DNA of 64,000 nucleotides from JASDSY01 sp041441465 (lineage in GTDB: Bacteria > Muiribacteriota > UBA9980): NCBI GenBank assembly GCA_041441465.1, contig JASDSY010000039.1:58115-122114 (forward strand). The letters run 5' to 3'. Below the pieces are notes generated by a model. That model had not been told where the DNA came from. It saw only the letters and a list, made by a program, of their open reading frames with translations, and searched no databases. The position numbers were made by a program, and so were the translations under genes. Of the stretch, positions 9,074 to 17,651 are shown piece after piece (the first letter of the stretch is position 1; each line of letters opens with the position of its first letter).

Positions 9074-11606
9074 AAACGCCTCCAACTTTATTATCTAAAG
9101 GTATAATAAAAGAAAATACGCTGCCGCAATTTAATTCACTTTCAGCCCATATGTTTCCGCCATGTTTATTTACAATTTGCTGACAGATAGTAAGTCCAAG
9201 ACCTGTACCTGCGTTTTTATTTTTAAAATTAATGCTGTTATCAGCCTGCTTAAACCTCTCAAATATGAATTTCAAATCTTCCTCTTTTATTCCAACGCCG
9301 GAATCCGCCACTTTTACTATAACATTTTTTTCATCTGAGTCTGCAAATATACCAATCGATCCATTTTCATAAGTAAATTTTATTGCATTTGAAAGTAAAT
9401 TTATCATCAACTGTAGAATTCTTTCAAAATCACCATACATTCTTATTGCATCTTTTTTCAAATCTACGGTAAGATTGATTTTTTTTGAATCAATTAAGGT
9501 ACATGTAGATTCAATAGCCTTTTTAATACATTTTATAATATCAATATACTCAAATTTATAAGTAAAATCATCGGACTCTATTTTTTGAATATCAAGAATC
9601 TGATTAACAAGGTGCGTTAATCTGTCACATTCTTCAACCATTATAGATAAATTCGCACTTATTTGCTTAAAATTTTTAAGAATTTTTTCGTCATCTCCCT
9701 TATAACCTGGAATTATTATTTGATTCATTTTTTTGGTTATTATTTTTGAAAAACCGCTTATTGAAGTCAAGGGAGTTCTTAGTTCATGTGAAACATTAGA
9801 TAAAAAAGCGTTTTTTAATTTGTCCAGTTCCATAAGTTTTGCATTCGCTTCCTTAATAGATTTTTCTGCTGCTTTTTGCTTAATTATATGCCATGTACCT
9901 TCCATAAGTAAAGTCAGATGTCTTATATCCGAATCATTATAATCGTCCCATTTATTGGCAACACAAACTATCATCACAACTTTTTCATCATTAATTACCG
10001 GCACTATTATTTGTTTTCTAAACCATGAATGCAATCTTGAAAAACTCAAATTTTTATTATCAATATTTTCATGAATATTTGAACAAAAATATTTCTTAGT
10101 TTGAATGATGTTTTGCCATTTTATATTTTCAGATATTTTAAATACTAAATTAGCTTCAGATATTTTAAAATTTTCACGAGTTAATTTTGAAAATGCTTCA
10201 ATATAAACACTATCTTCTTTCTCATCAACACTTGCGATATAACCAAACTTACTTTTTGTCAACTTTATTGCTTCCTCAAGCACAAATTTTATAATTTCTA
10301 TCGTCGACACATTTTCCATTTTAGACAATTTAAGCAGCGCTTCAAGTCGTGCTTCATTTAAAGAAAGTTCCTGTTTTTGCATTTCAGTTTCGGTAATATC
10401 CTGAAGTGAGGCTATTCTTTGATTTGTTTGATTAATCAATGAAATTCTCAGTAATATGTCTTTTATATTATTATTTGCATCAATAAATTGAAACTTATAA
10501 TTTCCGGGCGCAGCGCTTGTATTTATGATTGATAAATTATTATATTTTTTAAGCATCTCAATATCGTCAATCGCAACAAAATCAAGAAAATTTCTTTTGG
10601 ATTCAAGTTCTTGTTTGGTAAATCCAGAAATTTTTTGAAATTCTCTATTCGCTAAAACTATAGTAAGCTCGGAATCCAATATAAGCAAGGCCGTACCGGT
10701 ATTTTCAAATATAGCAGCATATTTTATCTCAGTTTCCTTAAATACCCTTTCCTGTATAATTTTTTCAGTAATGTCAATTATTATCAAATATAAATATTTT
10801 TTATTATCAACGACTATTATACCGCAAAAAATATTTACATCTTTTACTTTCCCCGAAGACATACGCTGCTGCGAATAAAAAAACTTATTACCAAATTCAT
10901 TAATTTCATGGACTTTTCGCAAAATTTGTTCATATGATTCAAGGGTAATTTGAGTTATGTTCATTTTTTTTAACTCATTTATATCATACCCATAAAAACT
11001 TGAAGCGGATTGATTGGCATCAATTATAGAACCATTTTCAATATCTATTAAAAGTTTTACAGCAAAATGTTTTTCAAACATTTGCTTATACCGCTCTTCA
11101 TTCTCTTTTATTTTTTTCTGCAATTTTTTCAATTCAGTAATATCATTAACAATAACCACAAGGCCTATTATTTCATTTTTATCATCATGTACATAGGAAA
11201 TCGAAAAAGCAATTTCAAACTCTGTCCCGTCTTTTTTTATGGCGATCGATTCCCCGGTCCAGCCGGTTTCAGACGAATGAACAAAAACATTTTCAATATC
11301 GTTTTCGGACAAATTTTTTTTAAATAATCGTTCGCTAGAATGACCAAGAATCTCGTCTTCATTATATCCATATGTCTTAACAAATGCTTGATTTATGTAT
11401 AAAATAACTCCAAGCATATTAGTAACATAAATACAATCCCGAACACTTTTTGTCGCATATGAAAGCAATTTTAATTCAAACAGTTCAGAGTCGTTAATAA
11501 TAAAGTTTTTAACAATTTCATTGATTGTATTTATATAGTTAAGTTCAGAATCTCTTAAAATATGAATTTTTTTTTGATTTAGAATATGAATTTTGATTTG
11601 TATCAT
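9063..11606 (-). CDS. PAS-PAS-PAS-GAF sensor histidine kinase
   Basis: An 847-aa soluble-looking kinase with no transmembrane segment. Domains in order: three PAS (about 45-160, 165-285, 290-405; for example 'YGYNEDEILGHSSERLF'), GAF (about 425-570), HisKA with 'SNVSHELRTPLTSISGF' (about 600-670), and HATPase with N box 'LLSNAIKFT', 'VADSGVGI' and 'GTGLGLTI' (about 710-840). It should autophosphorylate the His in 'SHELR' and pass phosphate to the receiver at 7369. ATG 11606 has no ribosome-binding site and lies inside the preceding degenerate receiver ORF. Together with an A9 run there, this suggests the kinase is, or was, the C-terminal part of a longer protein. Confidence 0.92.
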   Translation of the reverse strand: MIQIKIHILNQKKIHILRDSELNYINTINEIVKNFIINDSELFELKLLSYATKSVRDCIYVTNMLGVILYINQAFVKTYGYNEDEILGHSSERLFKKNLSENDIENVFVHSSETGWTGESIAIKKDGTEFEIAFSISYVHDDKNEIIGLVVIVNDITELKKLQKKIKENEERYKQMFEKHFAVKLLIDIENGSIIDANQSASSFYGYDINELKKMNITQITLESYEQILRKVHEINEFGNKFFYSQQRMSSGKVKDVNIFCGIIVVDNKKYLYLIIIDITEKIIQERVFKETEIKYAAIFENTGTALLILDSELTIVLANREFQKISGFTKQELESKRNFLDFVAIDDIEMLKKYNNLSIINTSAAPGNYKFQFIDANNNIKDILLRISLINQTNQRIASLQDITETEMQKQELSLNEARLEALLKLSKMENVSTIEIIKFVLEEAIKLTKSKFGYIASVDEKEDSVYIEAFSKLTRENFKISEANLVFKISENIKWQNIIQTKKYFCSNIHENIDNKNLSFSRLHSWFRKQIIVPVINDEKVVMIVCVANKWDDYNDSDIRHLTLLMEGTWHIIKQKAAEKSIKEANAKLMELDKLKNAFLSNVSHELRTPLTSISGFSKIITKKMNQIIIPGYKGDDEKILKNFKQISANLSIMVEECDRLTHLVNQILDIQKIESDDFTYKFEYIDIIKCIKKAIESTCTLIDSKKINLTVDLKKDAIRMYGDFERILQLMINLLSNAIKFTYENGSIGIFADSDEKNVIVKVADSGVGIKEEDLKFIFERFKQADNSINFKNKNAGTGLGLTICQQIVNKHGGNIWAESELNCGSVFSFIIPLDNKVGGVYEI

Positions 11607-11871
11607 TCAAATGAGATATTGGAAAATCACAAACATTTATAATAAAAGTATTTTGAAGGGAGCTTATTTTAAAAGCATCGTCATTAAAGCCATAAATTAT
11701 TAAATCGATTTTATTATTTTTAATAGTTTCATTTATCTTATCGAGTGAATTTAAAGAAATAAAATTAAAAATAATTCCATCAAAAACCAAGCGAAATTTT
11801 ATTTTTTCAATCTCGTCCTGATCCTTAAAAACAAGAAGAACGGTATAATTCGTTTTAAGAATATTCTTCAT
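11545..11871 (-). CDS. Degenerate receiver-like ORF, likely N-terminal part of the kinase
   Basis: A 108-residue ORF whose first ~85 residues have the alternating hydrophobic strands of a receiver domain ('TNYTVLLVFKDQDE', 'KIDLIIYGFND'), but the phosphoacceptor Asp position is Gly and the acidic pair is missing. Its last 20 residues overlap the start of the kinase ORF in another frame. The two frames join if the A9 run (T9 on the + strand, 11567-11575) loses one base. I therefore read it as a pseudo-receiver head of the histidine kinase, separated by a frameshift. It starts 5 bases after acyP. An independent small protein is the alternative. Confidence 0.55.
   Translation of the reverse strand: MKNILKTNYTVLLVFKDQDEIEKIKFRLVFDGIIFNFISLNSLDKINETIKNNKIDLIIYGFNDDAFKISSLQNTFIINVCDFPISHLNDTNQNSYSKSKKNSYFKRF
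11567..11575 (-). repeat. A9 homopolymer at the receiver-like/kinase junction
   Basis: Nine A on the coding strand. With eight A, the upstream 108-aa ORF would read straight into the kinase frame at 'IHILRDSEL'. The run lies in an imperfect duplication (the kinase reads 'KIHILNQKKIHIL'). Confidence 0.8.
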
Positions 11872-11876
11872 TTTTC

Positions 11877-12167
11877 TTACTCGTCTTCCAAAATTTCGAA
11901 ACAGCTAAATTTAGCGCCTATTATAGGCTCATGGTTCTCGGAGGCGTTCAACACAAATGCATGCGGCGGGCCTGTTTTTACCTTAACGGCAAACTCTTCG
12001 ACTGATTTTTTGTCGCCCTCGGCGTAAACTTCGACATTGCCGTTTGAAAGGTTGCGCGCGAAGCCGCATATATTATACCGCAGCGCCTGATGATATACAA
12101 AATACCGAAATCCCACTCCCTGCACGCGCCCGGAAACAATTATATGCGAAACAAATCTGTCAGACAT
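11877..12167 (-). CDS. acyP: Acylphosphatase
   Basis: Small acylphosphatase (96 aa from ATG 12167; a TTG at 12176 would add 3). It hydrolyses acyl phosphates such as acetyl phosphate or 1,3-bisphosphoglycerate. The phosphate-binding signature 'GRVQGVGFRYFV' contains the catalytic Arg, and 'GFARNLSNGNVEVYAEG' holds the catalytic Asn. It sits 21 bases downstream of the NHL gene and 5 bases upstream of the receiver-like ORF, so it appears to be co-transcribed with the signalling genes. A link to acetyl-phosphate input into phosphorelay is conceivable but only inference. Confidence 0.93.
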   Translation of the reverse strand: MSDRFVSHIIVSGRVQGVGFRYFVYHQALRYNICGFARNLSNGNVEVYAEGDKKSVEEFAVKVKTGPPHAFVLNASENHEPIIGAKFSCFEILEDE

Positions 12168-12197
12168 TTTTTTCAATCACCAGCAATAACTTTATTT

Positions 12198-14216
12198 TTA
12201 ATTGCATATTATTATATCATTAATGTGGTTAAACTTTCCAGGATCAGCGCCATACGCGCCTATTACTTTTATAAATCGGCCGTCGCTCGAAAAAATCTGG
12301 ATTCGGTTATTCCACGTATCGGCGACATAAAAATTGGATTCGGAATCGATAACGGCAGACCCCGGCGAATCGAATTTACCCTCTTTAAAGCCTTTTGCGC
12401 CAAAACAAAACGTCATATTGCCGTCCGGCTCAAAAACTTTAATAAGATGGTTCCCTGTGTCAGCAACGATTAAATTATCGTTAAATCCTACCGAAATTCC
12501 CGATGGATTGTCGAATCCGGCATTTTTCTTATTAAACTGGCCTAGTTCAAATATTTTTTTCCATTTTGAATCGAATTTTATTATGCGGTTATTGCCGGTA
12601 TCGCACACATAAATACAATTTTCGTTATCAATAGCGATCGAAGACGGAGTGTCGAACTCATTGCTGGCCGAGCCCTCTATTCCTTCGTACTTGGACACGA
12701 ATTCACCGTCAAGGTCAAATATCTGAATGCGGTTATTATACGAATCAACGACGAACAGAAGACCTTCCTTGGATATGGCCATGCCGGCCGGATAATTGAA
12801 TTCGCCGCCTTTTGTGCCGTAAGTTCCGAACGAGGTCAGATACTGGCCGTCTTTATTAAACTTTTGAATGCGGTTATTCGAGAAATCAGAAACAAAAATA
12901 TTACCCTGGCTATCAATAACGGCTTTTTGCGGATTATCGAACTGCGCTTTACCCGAGCCGCGGAGACCGAACGAACTTATAAACTTGCCGTCCGAATCGA
13001 TAAATTGAATACGATTATTTCCGGAATCGACAGCTATAAGCCTGTATGTTTTAAGCTGCGCTTCTCTCTTTTCGGATTTATCCGACTTATCCGGCCTGGC
13101 AGTTACCGGCGTCTCTTTGACTTCAACTTCAGTTTCATTAATTAAAACAGCGTCTGAAGCTTCGTGTTTCAATTGTTCTTTAACCGTAAAAGCGTCTTCA
13201 ATCTTTAATTTAGCTGATTCATGCCGCTCTTCGGCATTCGAAAACGGTTTTTCAAATCCTGATTTTTCTTTGTTAAAGATATTTTCGAGCTTAGGCTTAA
13301 TATTAGTTTTCTCAGGCGCAATTTCAACCTTAGGTTCCGAGTTTTTCTCTTCCGAAACCGCAGCCGCTTCAGGCGCAATAGCGTTATTTTCAGCCTCGGG
13401 GGCCGCCGAATCCGCAGCATCAATTAATACATGTTCATTATTTTTTTCGACAGGTTCCGAGTTTTTATTTTTCTCAATAACCACTGAATTTACATCTTCT
13501 ATTATGGGTTTTTTCGCTGATGTCTCGCTTTTGGGTTCTTTTTTAGCAGCGCCATGCTTTAATGGAGGCAGGCTCAAGCTTTTATGAGAAGCCGATGAAA
13601 GAGCGTCCGGCTCATCCGAAATTTCAGGTTTATTTTCAAATATTTCGGCGGCATCATGCTTTTTTTTCTTGTTTTTAGCTATCAAGTCCTTTAAAAAATC
13701 GGGAGTTTCCGATTCGTTAAAAGTGTTAAGTCCCAGCGTTTCATGTGATTTTTCAACAGGAGCCAGGGAATCGTCGGCCCCCGCCCCTATAACTTCTTCC
13801 GCTATTTTTAAATAGTCGACAGGTTCGGCGCCTTTTTCTTTCTTAGGTATTGTTATTTCAACATTTTTATAATTATCGACGCTTAATTTAGACGCTTCTT
13901 CATTTTTTGCAGCAGTTTCAATATTTTCACGGGCGGCATTTTTTTCGAATTGCCTGCTGGAATTCCTTGAGTAACCGGAATTTTCAGCGGCACTGATATT
14001 TTTATTATCAACAACAAGCGAAAGGCTGTCGTTTATCTTTAAGACAACGGGCGTTAACCCCTGCCGCAAAGCATGACCGCATTTTACGCAAAAATTAGCG
14101 CCGGCATCATTAATATGCCCGCAATTTTTGCATTCGCCTTTTAAATTAGCGCCGCATTCAGGACAATAATTCCATTCTGGATTAGTGGCGTTACCGCCGC
14201 ATACCTGACAACTCAT
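12198..14216 (-). CDS. Double zinc-ribbon / NHL beta-propeller protein
   Basis: 672 aa in three parts. Residues 1-55 are two zinc ribbons ('CQVCGG...YCPECG' and 'CKNCGH...FCVKCG'). Residues about 60-385 are low-complexity, rich in Glu, Lys, Ala and Ser, and probably disordered. Residues about 390-672 are six NHL repeats (for example 'VIDSQGNIFVSDFSNNRIQK'), which should form a closed six-bladed propeller. There is no signal peptide, so it is likely cytoplasmic. GGGGGG lies 5-6 bases before ATG 14216. NHL proteins of this kind serve as scaffolds or ligand binders; the actual partner is unknown. It heads, or is near the head of, the operon with acylphosphatase and the two-component genes. Confidence 0.85.
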   Translation of the reverse strand: MSCQVCGGNATNPEWNYCPECGANLKGECKNCGHINDAGANFCVKCGHALRQGLTPVVLKINDSLSLVVDNKNISAAENSGYSRNSSRQFEKNAARENIETAAKNEEASKLSVDNYKNVEITIPKKEKGAEPVDYLKIAEEVIGAGADDSLAPVEKSHETLGLNTFNESETPDFLKDLIAKNKKKKHDAAEIFENKPEISDEPDALSSASHKSLSLPPLKHGAAKKEPKSETSAKKPIIEDVNSVVIEKNKNSEPVEKNNEHVLIDAADSAAPEAENNAIAPEAAAVSEEKNSEPKVEIAPEKTNIKPKLENIFNKEKSGFEKPFSNAEERHESAKLKIEDAFTVKEQLKHEASDAVLINETEVEVKETPVTARPDKSDKSEKREAQLKTYRLIAVDSGNNRIQFIDSDGKFISSFGLRGSGKAQFDNPQKAVIDSQGNIFVSDFSNNRIQKFNKDGQYLTSFGTYGTKGGEFNYPAGMAISKEGLLFVVDSYNNRIQIFDLDGEFVSKYEGIEGSASNEFDTPSSIAIDNENCIYVCDTGNNRIIKFDSKWKKIFELGQFNKKNAGFDNPSGISVGFNDNLIVADTGNHLIKVFEPDGNMTFCFGAKGFKEGKFDSPGSAVIDSESNFYVADTWNNRIQIFSSDGRFIKVIGAYGADPGKFNHINDIIICN

Positions 14217-14253
14217 AAATGCCCCCCGGAAAACATCAAAATAAAACTACATA

Positions 14254-14574
14254 TTATTTTTTTTCTTTTCTGGCAATTTCATTCAAATATACTTCAAGTT
14301 TTTTAAGGCGGTCCTCGAGCTCGTCAAGCTGCTGTTTACGAGCAAATCCAAGTTCCTCGACAATCTTGACGACTTCCTGCTTGAATTTTTTGTTGTATTC
14401 GCCCGCATTCGCCTCAAATTTTGTCATAAACTCGTTATAAAGCTTCTGACCTTCTTCTTTCGAGACCTTGCCAGCCTTTACCATTTCGTCAAAAACTTTA
14501 CCGGCATTGTCTTTAGCCATATTTGCCAGATTAAGGGCACCGTCGATAAATTTTGAAGTGAGATTTTCCATCAT
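14254..14574 (-). CDS. Phasin-like coiled-coil protein
   Basis: A 106-aa helical protein resembling the polyhydroxyalkanoate-regulator phasin family: 'KVFDEMVKAGKVSKEEGQKL' followed by a C-terminal coiled coil with 'LDELEDRLKKLEVYL'. The second block is typical of these short PhaF/PhaI-like proteins, which in many bacteria without PHA have unknown function. GGAGGAG sits 6 bases before ATG 14574; an ATG at 14589 overlaps that site and is unlikely. No PHA synthase is in the window, so a storage role is not supported locally. It is 37 bases upstream of the NHL gene. Confidence 0.75.
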   Translation of the reverse strand: MMENLTSKFIDGALNLANMAKDNAGKVFDEMVKAGKVSKEEGQKLYNEFMTKFEANAGEYNKKFKQEVVKIVEELGFARKQQLDELEDRLKKLEVYLNEIARKEKK

Positions 14575-14640
14575 AACGATCTCCTCCATTTAATTTTTTT
14601 ATTACAACCGGGCCGATCAACTCATACATTACAAGAAATT

Positions 14641-16212
14641 TTATTTTTCTTTCGGCGCTTCTTTAGGCATATCTTTCGGGCGCTGCAGCGGAAACAATAT
14701 AACGTCTCGAATCGACTGCGAATTTGTAAGGAGCATTACAAGCCTGTCGATACCGACGCCAAGCCCGCCTGTAGGCGGCATAGCATATTCGAGCGCCGTT
14801 ATGTAATCCTCGTCTATTTCTTTTATGTCCTCGTCGGTGCGGTTTTTCTTATCAACCTGAGCTTTAAAACGTTTGTACTGCTCGCGCGGATCATTCAATT
14901 CCGAAAACGCGTTAGCCATTTCACGGCCGTATATGAATAATTCGAACCTTTCGACTTCGCGCTCCTCATTGCCTCTTTTGTTTTTAGCGAGAGGCGATAT
15001 TTCGATCGGATGGTCTTTAATAAACACAGGCTGAATCAAATGGCTTTCAGCTTTATCTTCAAATATAAGATTTATTATGTCGCCGTATGAAGTGTCTTTA
15101 TTTACGCCTTCAATATTAAGCTTTTTAGCGATTTCACGCACTTTCTGTTCGTCGTTAAGATCGGCCATAGGGATATTGGCATATTTTTCTATGGCTTCTT
15201 TCATCGTAAGACGCGCCCACGGCCTCTTTAAGGAAATTTCGGTATCGTTGTACTTAATCGTTTCAGTGCCGTTAATAGCCATATTGGTTTCATATATGAT
15301 TTCTTCCGTAATGTCCATCATATCGTTATAGTCGGCATAAGCCATATAAAGCTCAAACAAAGTAAATTCAGGGTTATGTTTTACCGATATGCCTTCGTTC
15401 CTGAACACGCGGCCGATTTCATAAACTCTTTCGAATCCGCCGGCTATAAGTCTTTTTAAATATAATTCAGGGGCGATCCTCATATAAAGTTTAAGCTGCA
15501 AAGCGTTATGGAACGTTTCAAAAGGTTTCGCCGCAGCGCCGCCGTAAAGTGATTGCAGCATAGGCGTTTCTACCTCGACAAAATCTTTCCTGTTTAAAAT
15601 TTCCCTTATTTTATTTATTATTTTCGAACGTTTTATAAATACCTGCCTTGATTCGTCGTTTGTCATAAGGTCCAGATAGCGCTGACGATAGCGGGTTTCA
15701 ACATCGGTAAGGCCGTGCCATTTTTCCGGAAGCGGCCTCTGGATTTTGCTAAGAATTTCAAGGTCTTTAGCTAAAACGGTCAATTCGCCGGTTTTAGTTT
15801 TAAATACAGGACCGTTCATGCCTATAAAATCGCCGACTCTTATATATTTAGCGAGGTCAAATTTCTCGTCGCTGACTTCGCCTTTTTTTATATAAAACTG
15901 TATTTTCGAGGTATCGTCAGAAATATGGCCGAATATCGATTTACCGTGTTCGCGCCATGACATTACGCGGCCGGCAAGGCTGTAATTAGTGTTTTCAGCC
16001 ACGGTTCCAACCGCCAATCCATTATGTTCCTCTATTACTTTAATTATCTTGCAGTCCTTCTTAAATGAATAAGGATACGGGTTTATCCCTTTTTCACGAA
16101 GCTCTTCGACAAGGCTGCGAAGCGATTTTATTATCTCATTTTCATCTTTCACTTCAACTGCCGGGCCATGGTTTTCTTTTGGATTCACATTTTTTTTAAT
16201 TTCACTGGACAT
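14641..16212 (-). CDS. lysS: Lysyl-tRNA synthetase, class II
   Basis: 523-aa class IIb synthetase charging tRNA-Lys. N-terminal OB-fold anticodon domain ('YSLAGRVMSWREHGKSIFGH', about 80-180), then the catalytic core with motif 1 'RKDFVEVETPMLQ', motif 2 'RVFRNEGISVKHNPEFTLFE' and motif 3 'GGLGVGIDRLVML'. The N-terminal ~30 residues form a charged extension. AAGGAG precedes ATG 16212. The gene seems to have its own leader of 130 bases after the TPR gene. Confidence 0.97.
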   Translation of the reverse strand: MSSEIKKNVNPKENHGPAVEVKDENEIIKSLRSLVEELREKGINPYPYSFKKDCKIIKVIEEHNGLAVGTVAENTNYSLAGRVMSWREHGKSIFGHISDDTSKIQFYIKKGEVSDEKFDLAKYIRVGDFIGMNGPVFKTKTGELTVLAKDLEILSKIQRPLPEKWHGLTDVETRYRQRYLDLMTNDESRQVFIKRSKIINKIREILNRKDFVEVETPMLQSLYGGAAAKPFETFHNALQLKLYMRIAPELYLKRLIAGGFERVYEIGRVFRNEGISVKHNPEFTLFELYMAYADYNDMMDITEEIIYETNMAINGTETIKYNDTEISLKRPWARLTMKEAIEKYANIPMADLNDEQKVREIAKKLNIEGVNKDTSYGDIINLIFEDKAESHLIQPVFIKDHPIEISPLAKNKRGNEEREVERFELFIYGREMANAFSELNDPREQYKRFKAQVDKKNRTDEDIKEIDEDYITALEYAMPPTGGLGVGIDRLVMLLTNSQSIRDVILFPLQRPKDMPKEAPKEK

Positions 16213-16342
16213 TTTAAAACTCCTTACTTTCCTGGTTAATAATAAATTAGTATTAGACGGTTTCCAATTTTAAATAATATTTTTATACCGTTTATTTTTT
16301 TATTATATCTCTATATATTTTTCTAATTTCAATACACAAGCA

Positions 16343-16843
16343 TTACATTTTTTCATTTTTTATAATGAACATTTCGCCGATAGCCAGAAGGCGCGCCTGA
16401 ACAAAAGTCGGACGTTCGCTTATAACTTCCTCAAAAGCGTCGGTCGCCTCGTCGACATGCCCGCGCTTAAGGCTTATAAGGCCGCGGTAATAATAAGCCG
16501 CCGGATGTTTTGAATCTATTTTAAGGGCCGATTCTATGGATTTTTCAGCTTCATCGAGCTTATCCGCTTTATAATATGCATAACCAAGCATTATAGCCGG
16601 GACCGGATTAACAGATGACGCTTTTTGAGCGGCTTTTCGAAGTTTTTCAACGGCTTCGTCATATTTTTTCAATTCCAGATAAGCCTGGCCCAGATTCAAT
16701 AATACAATTTCATCTTCAGGCGATTTTTCGAGCGCCGCGGTAAGCTCGGAAACAGCCTCGTCATATTTTTTTTCCTCGAGAAGAGAAATTCCCTTATCTT
16801 TATGATTGGAGCCGCCAAATAAAGACCTAAAAAATCCAAGCAT
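16343..16843 (-). CDS. TPR-repeat protein
   Basis: 166 aa with about four TPR units (residues 20-150), e.g. 'EIVLLNLGQAYLELKKYDEA' and 'PAAYYYRGLISLKRGHVDEA'. There is no signal peptide; the N-terminus is 'MLGFFRSLFGGSNHKDKG', possibly a short amphipathic helix. ATG 16843 follows the stop of the M23 gene by 4 bases, and GAAGAG inside that gene's end serves as ribosome site; an upstream ATG at 16858 would give a 15-residue longer form. Co-transcribed with the HEAT and LysM/M23 genes. Function is unknown beyond protein binding. Confidence 0.85.
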   Translation of the reverse strand: MLGFFRSLFGGSNHKDKGISLLEEKKYDEAVSELTAALEKSPEDEIVLLNLGQAYLELKKYDEAVEKLRKAAQKASSVNPVPAIMLGYAYYKADKLDEAEKSIESALKIDSKHPAAYYYRGLISLKRGHVDEATDAFEEVISERPTFVQARLLAIGEMFIIKNEKM

Positions 16844-16847
16844 TTTA

Positions 16848-17651
16848 TTACTCTTCACTTTCGCTGTTAGAATTTCCGGATGGTTTCAAATATTTCAATG
16901 GATCGACAGAAGAAGGTTCTGAATTGCCCTTTTCAATGTTTCTTATTTCGAAATACGCTTTTGCATAACCTTCGCCTGATTTTACGCCGCCTACGGCAAC
17001 TTTCTGGCCTGCCTTTATATTGTCGCCTTTTTTAACTATATTCTTGGCATTAAAGCCATAAATCGAGAACATGCCATCAAGATGATCTAATATTATAAGA
17101 TTGCCGTACCCCTTCATCTGGCCAGAAAACACTACCTCGCCGGCATTTACGGCTTTCACCGGGGAATTTAGCGCTACTTTCAAGATGATACCTTTTGATT
17201 CAGGTGAAAATTTTGAAACTATAGTTCCGTTTATCGGCCAGTCGAATTTTTTAACGGAGGAAGTTTTTTTGGTAACTTGTTCAGTACCGGCTGGTTTTGA
17301 AGCTTTTTTAAAATATGTCTCCTTGCGCGCAGTCAAAACATTCGGCGAACCAGGAATGAAAATTTTCTGGCCTTTCTTTAAAGCCGTATTTTCAGAAACA
17401 TCGTTGTATTTTTTCAGCGCGGGTATTGAAATTCCGTATATTTCTTTGATTTTCCAGAGAGTTTCACCCTGACTGACCGTATGAGTTATGCCGTCGACAC
17501 CGTCTTTAAATGAAGAACGCTCGACAGGAGCGGGAACGTCACGCGGCTCCACGCGCGACGTCTCGTCACCGCCGCGCCGGCACCCAGACTGCGTCAAGGC
17601 CACGAGCACACATATTAATATCAATAATAAATTATTCTTTATTCGTCTCAT
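16848..17651 (-). CDS. LysM/M23 lipoprotein, NlpD/EnvC-like (degenerate peptidase)
   Basis: 267 aa from ATG 17651. Signal sequence with a lipobox-like end ('ALTQSGC'), a LysM domain (about 55-100, 'HTVSQGETLWKIKEIYGISI'), and a C-terminal LytM/M23 fold (about 140-250). In active M23 enzymes zinc is held by H-x3-D and H-x-H; here the first motif is absent and the second reads 'HLDGMFSIYGFN', missing the second His. It is therefore probably a non-catalytic amidase activator like NlpD or EnvC, acting in septal or envelope peptidoglycan remodelling. An ATG at 17684 would add 11 residues but lies inside the HEAT gene. It overlaps the HEAT gene by 20 bases. Confidence 0.85.
   Translation of the reverse strand: MRRIKNNLLLILICVLVALTQSGCRRGGDETSRVEPRDVPAPVERSSFKDGVDGITHTVSQGETLWKIKEIYGISIPALKKYNDVSENTALKKGQKIFIPGSPNVLTARKETYFKKASKPAGTEQVTKKTSSVKKFDWPINGTIVSKFSPESKGIILKVALNSPVKAVNAGEVVFSGQMKGYGNLIILDHLDGMFSIYGFNAKNIVKKGDNIKAGQKVAVGGVKSGEGYAKAYFEIRNIEKGNSEPSSVDPLKYLKPSGNSNSESEE

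Noticed and set aside
11545..11871. Functional receiver domain
   Set aside because: The phosphoacceptor Asp and acidic pair are absent and the domain is short.
13117..13587. 156-codon plus-strand frame over the NHL protein linker
   Set aside because: It is the complement of the low-complexity Glu/Lys/Ala linker; the sense gene has a better start and recognised domains.
16848..17651. Active M23 endopeptidase
   Set aside because: The zinc ligands H-x3-D and the second His of H-x-H are missing, so a non-catalytic NlpD/EnvC-like role fits better.
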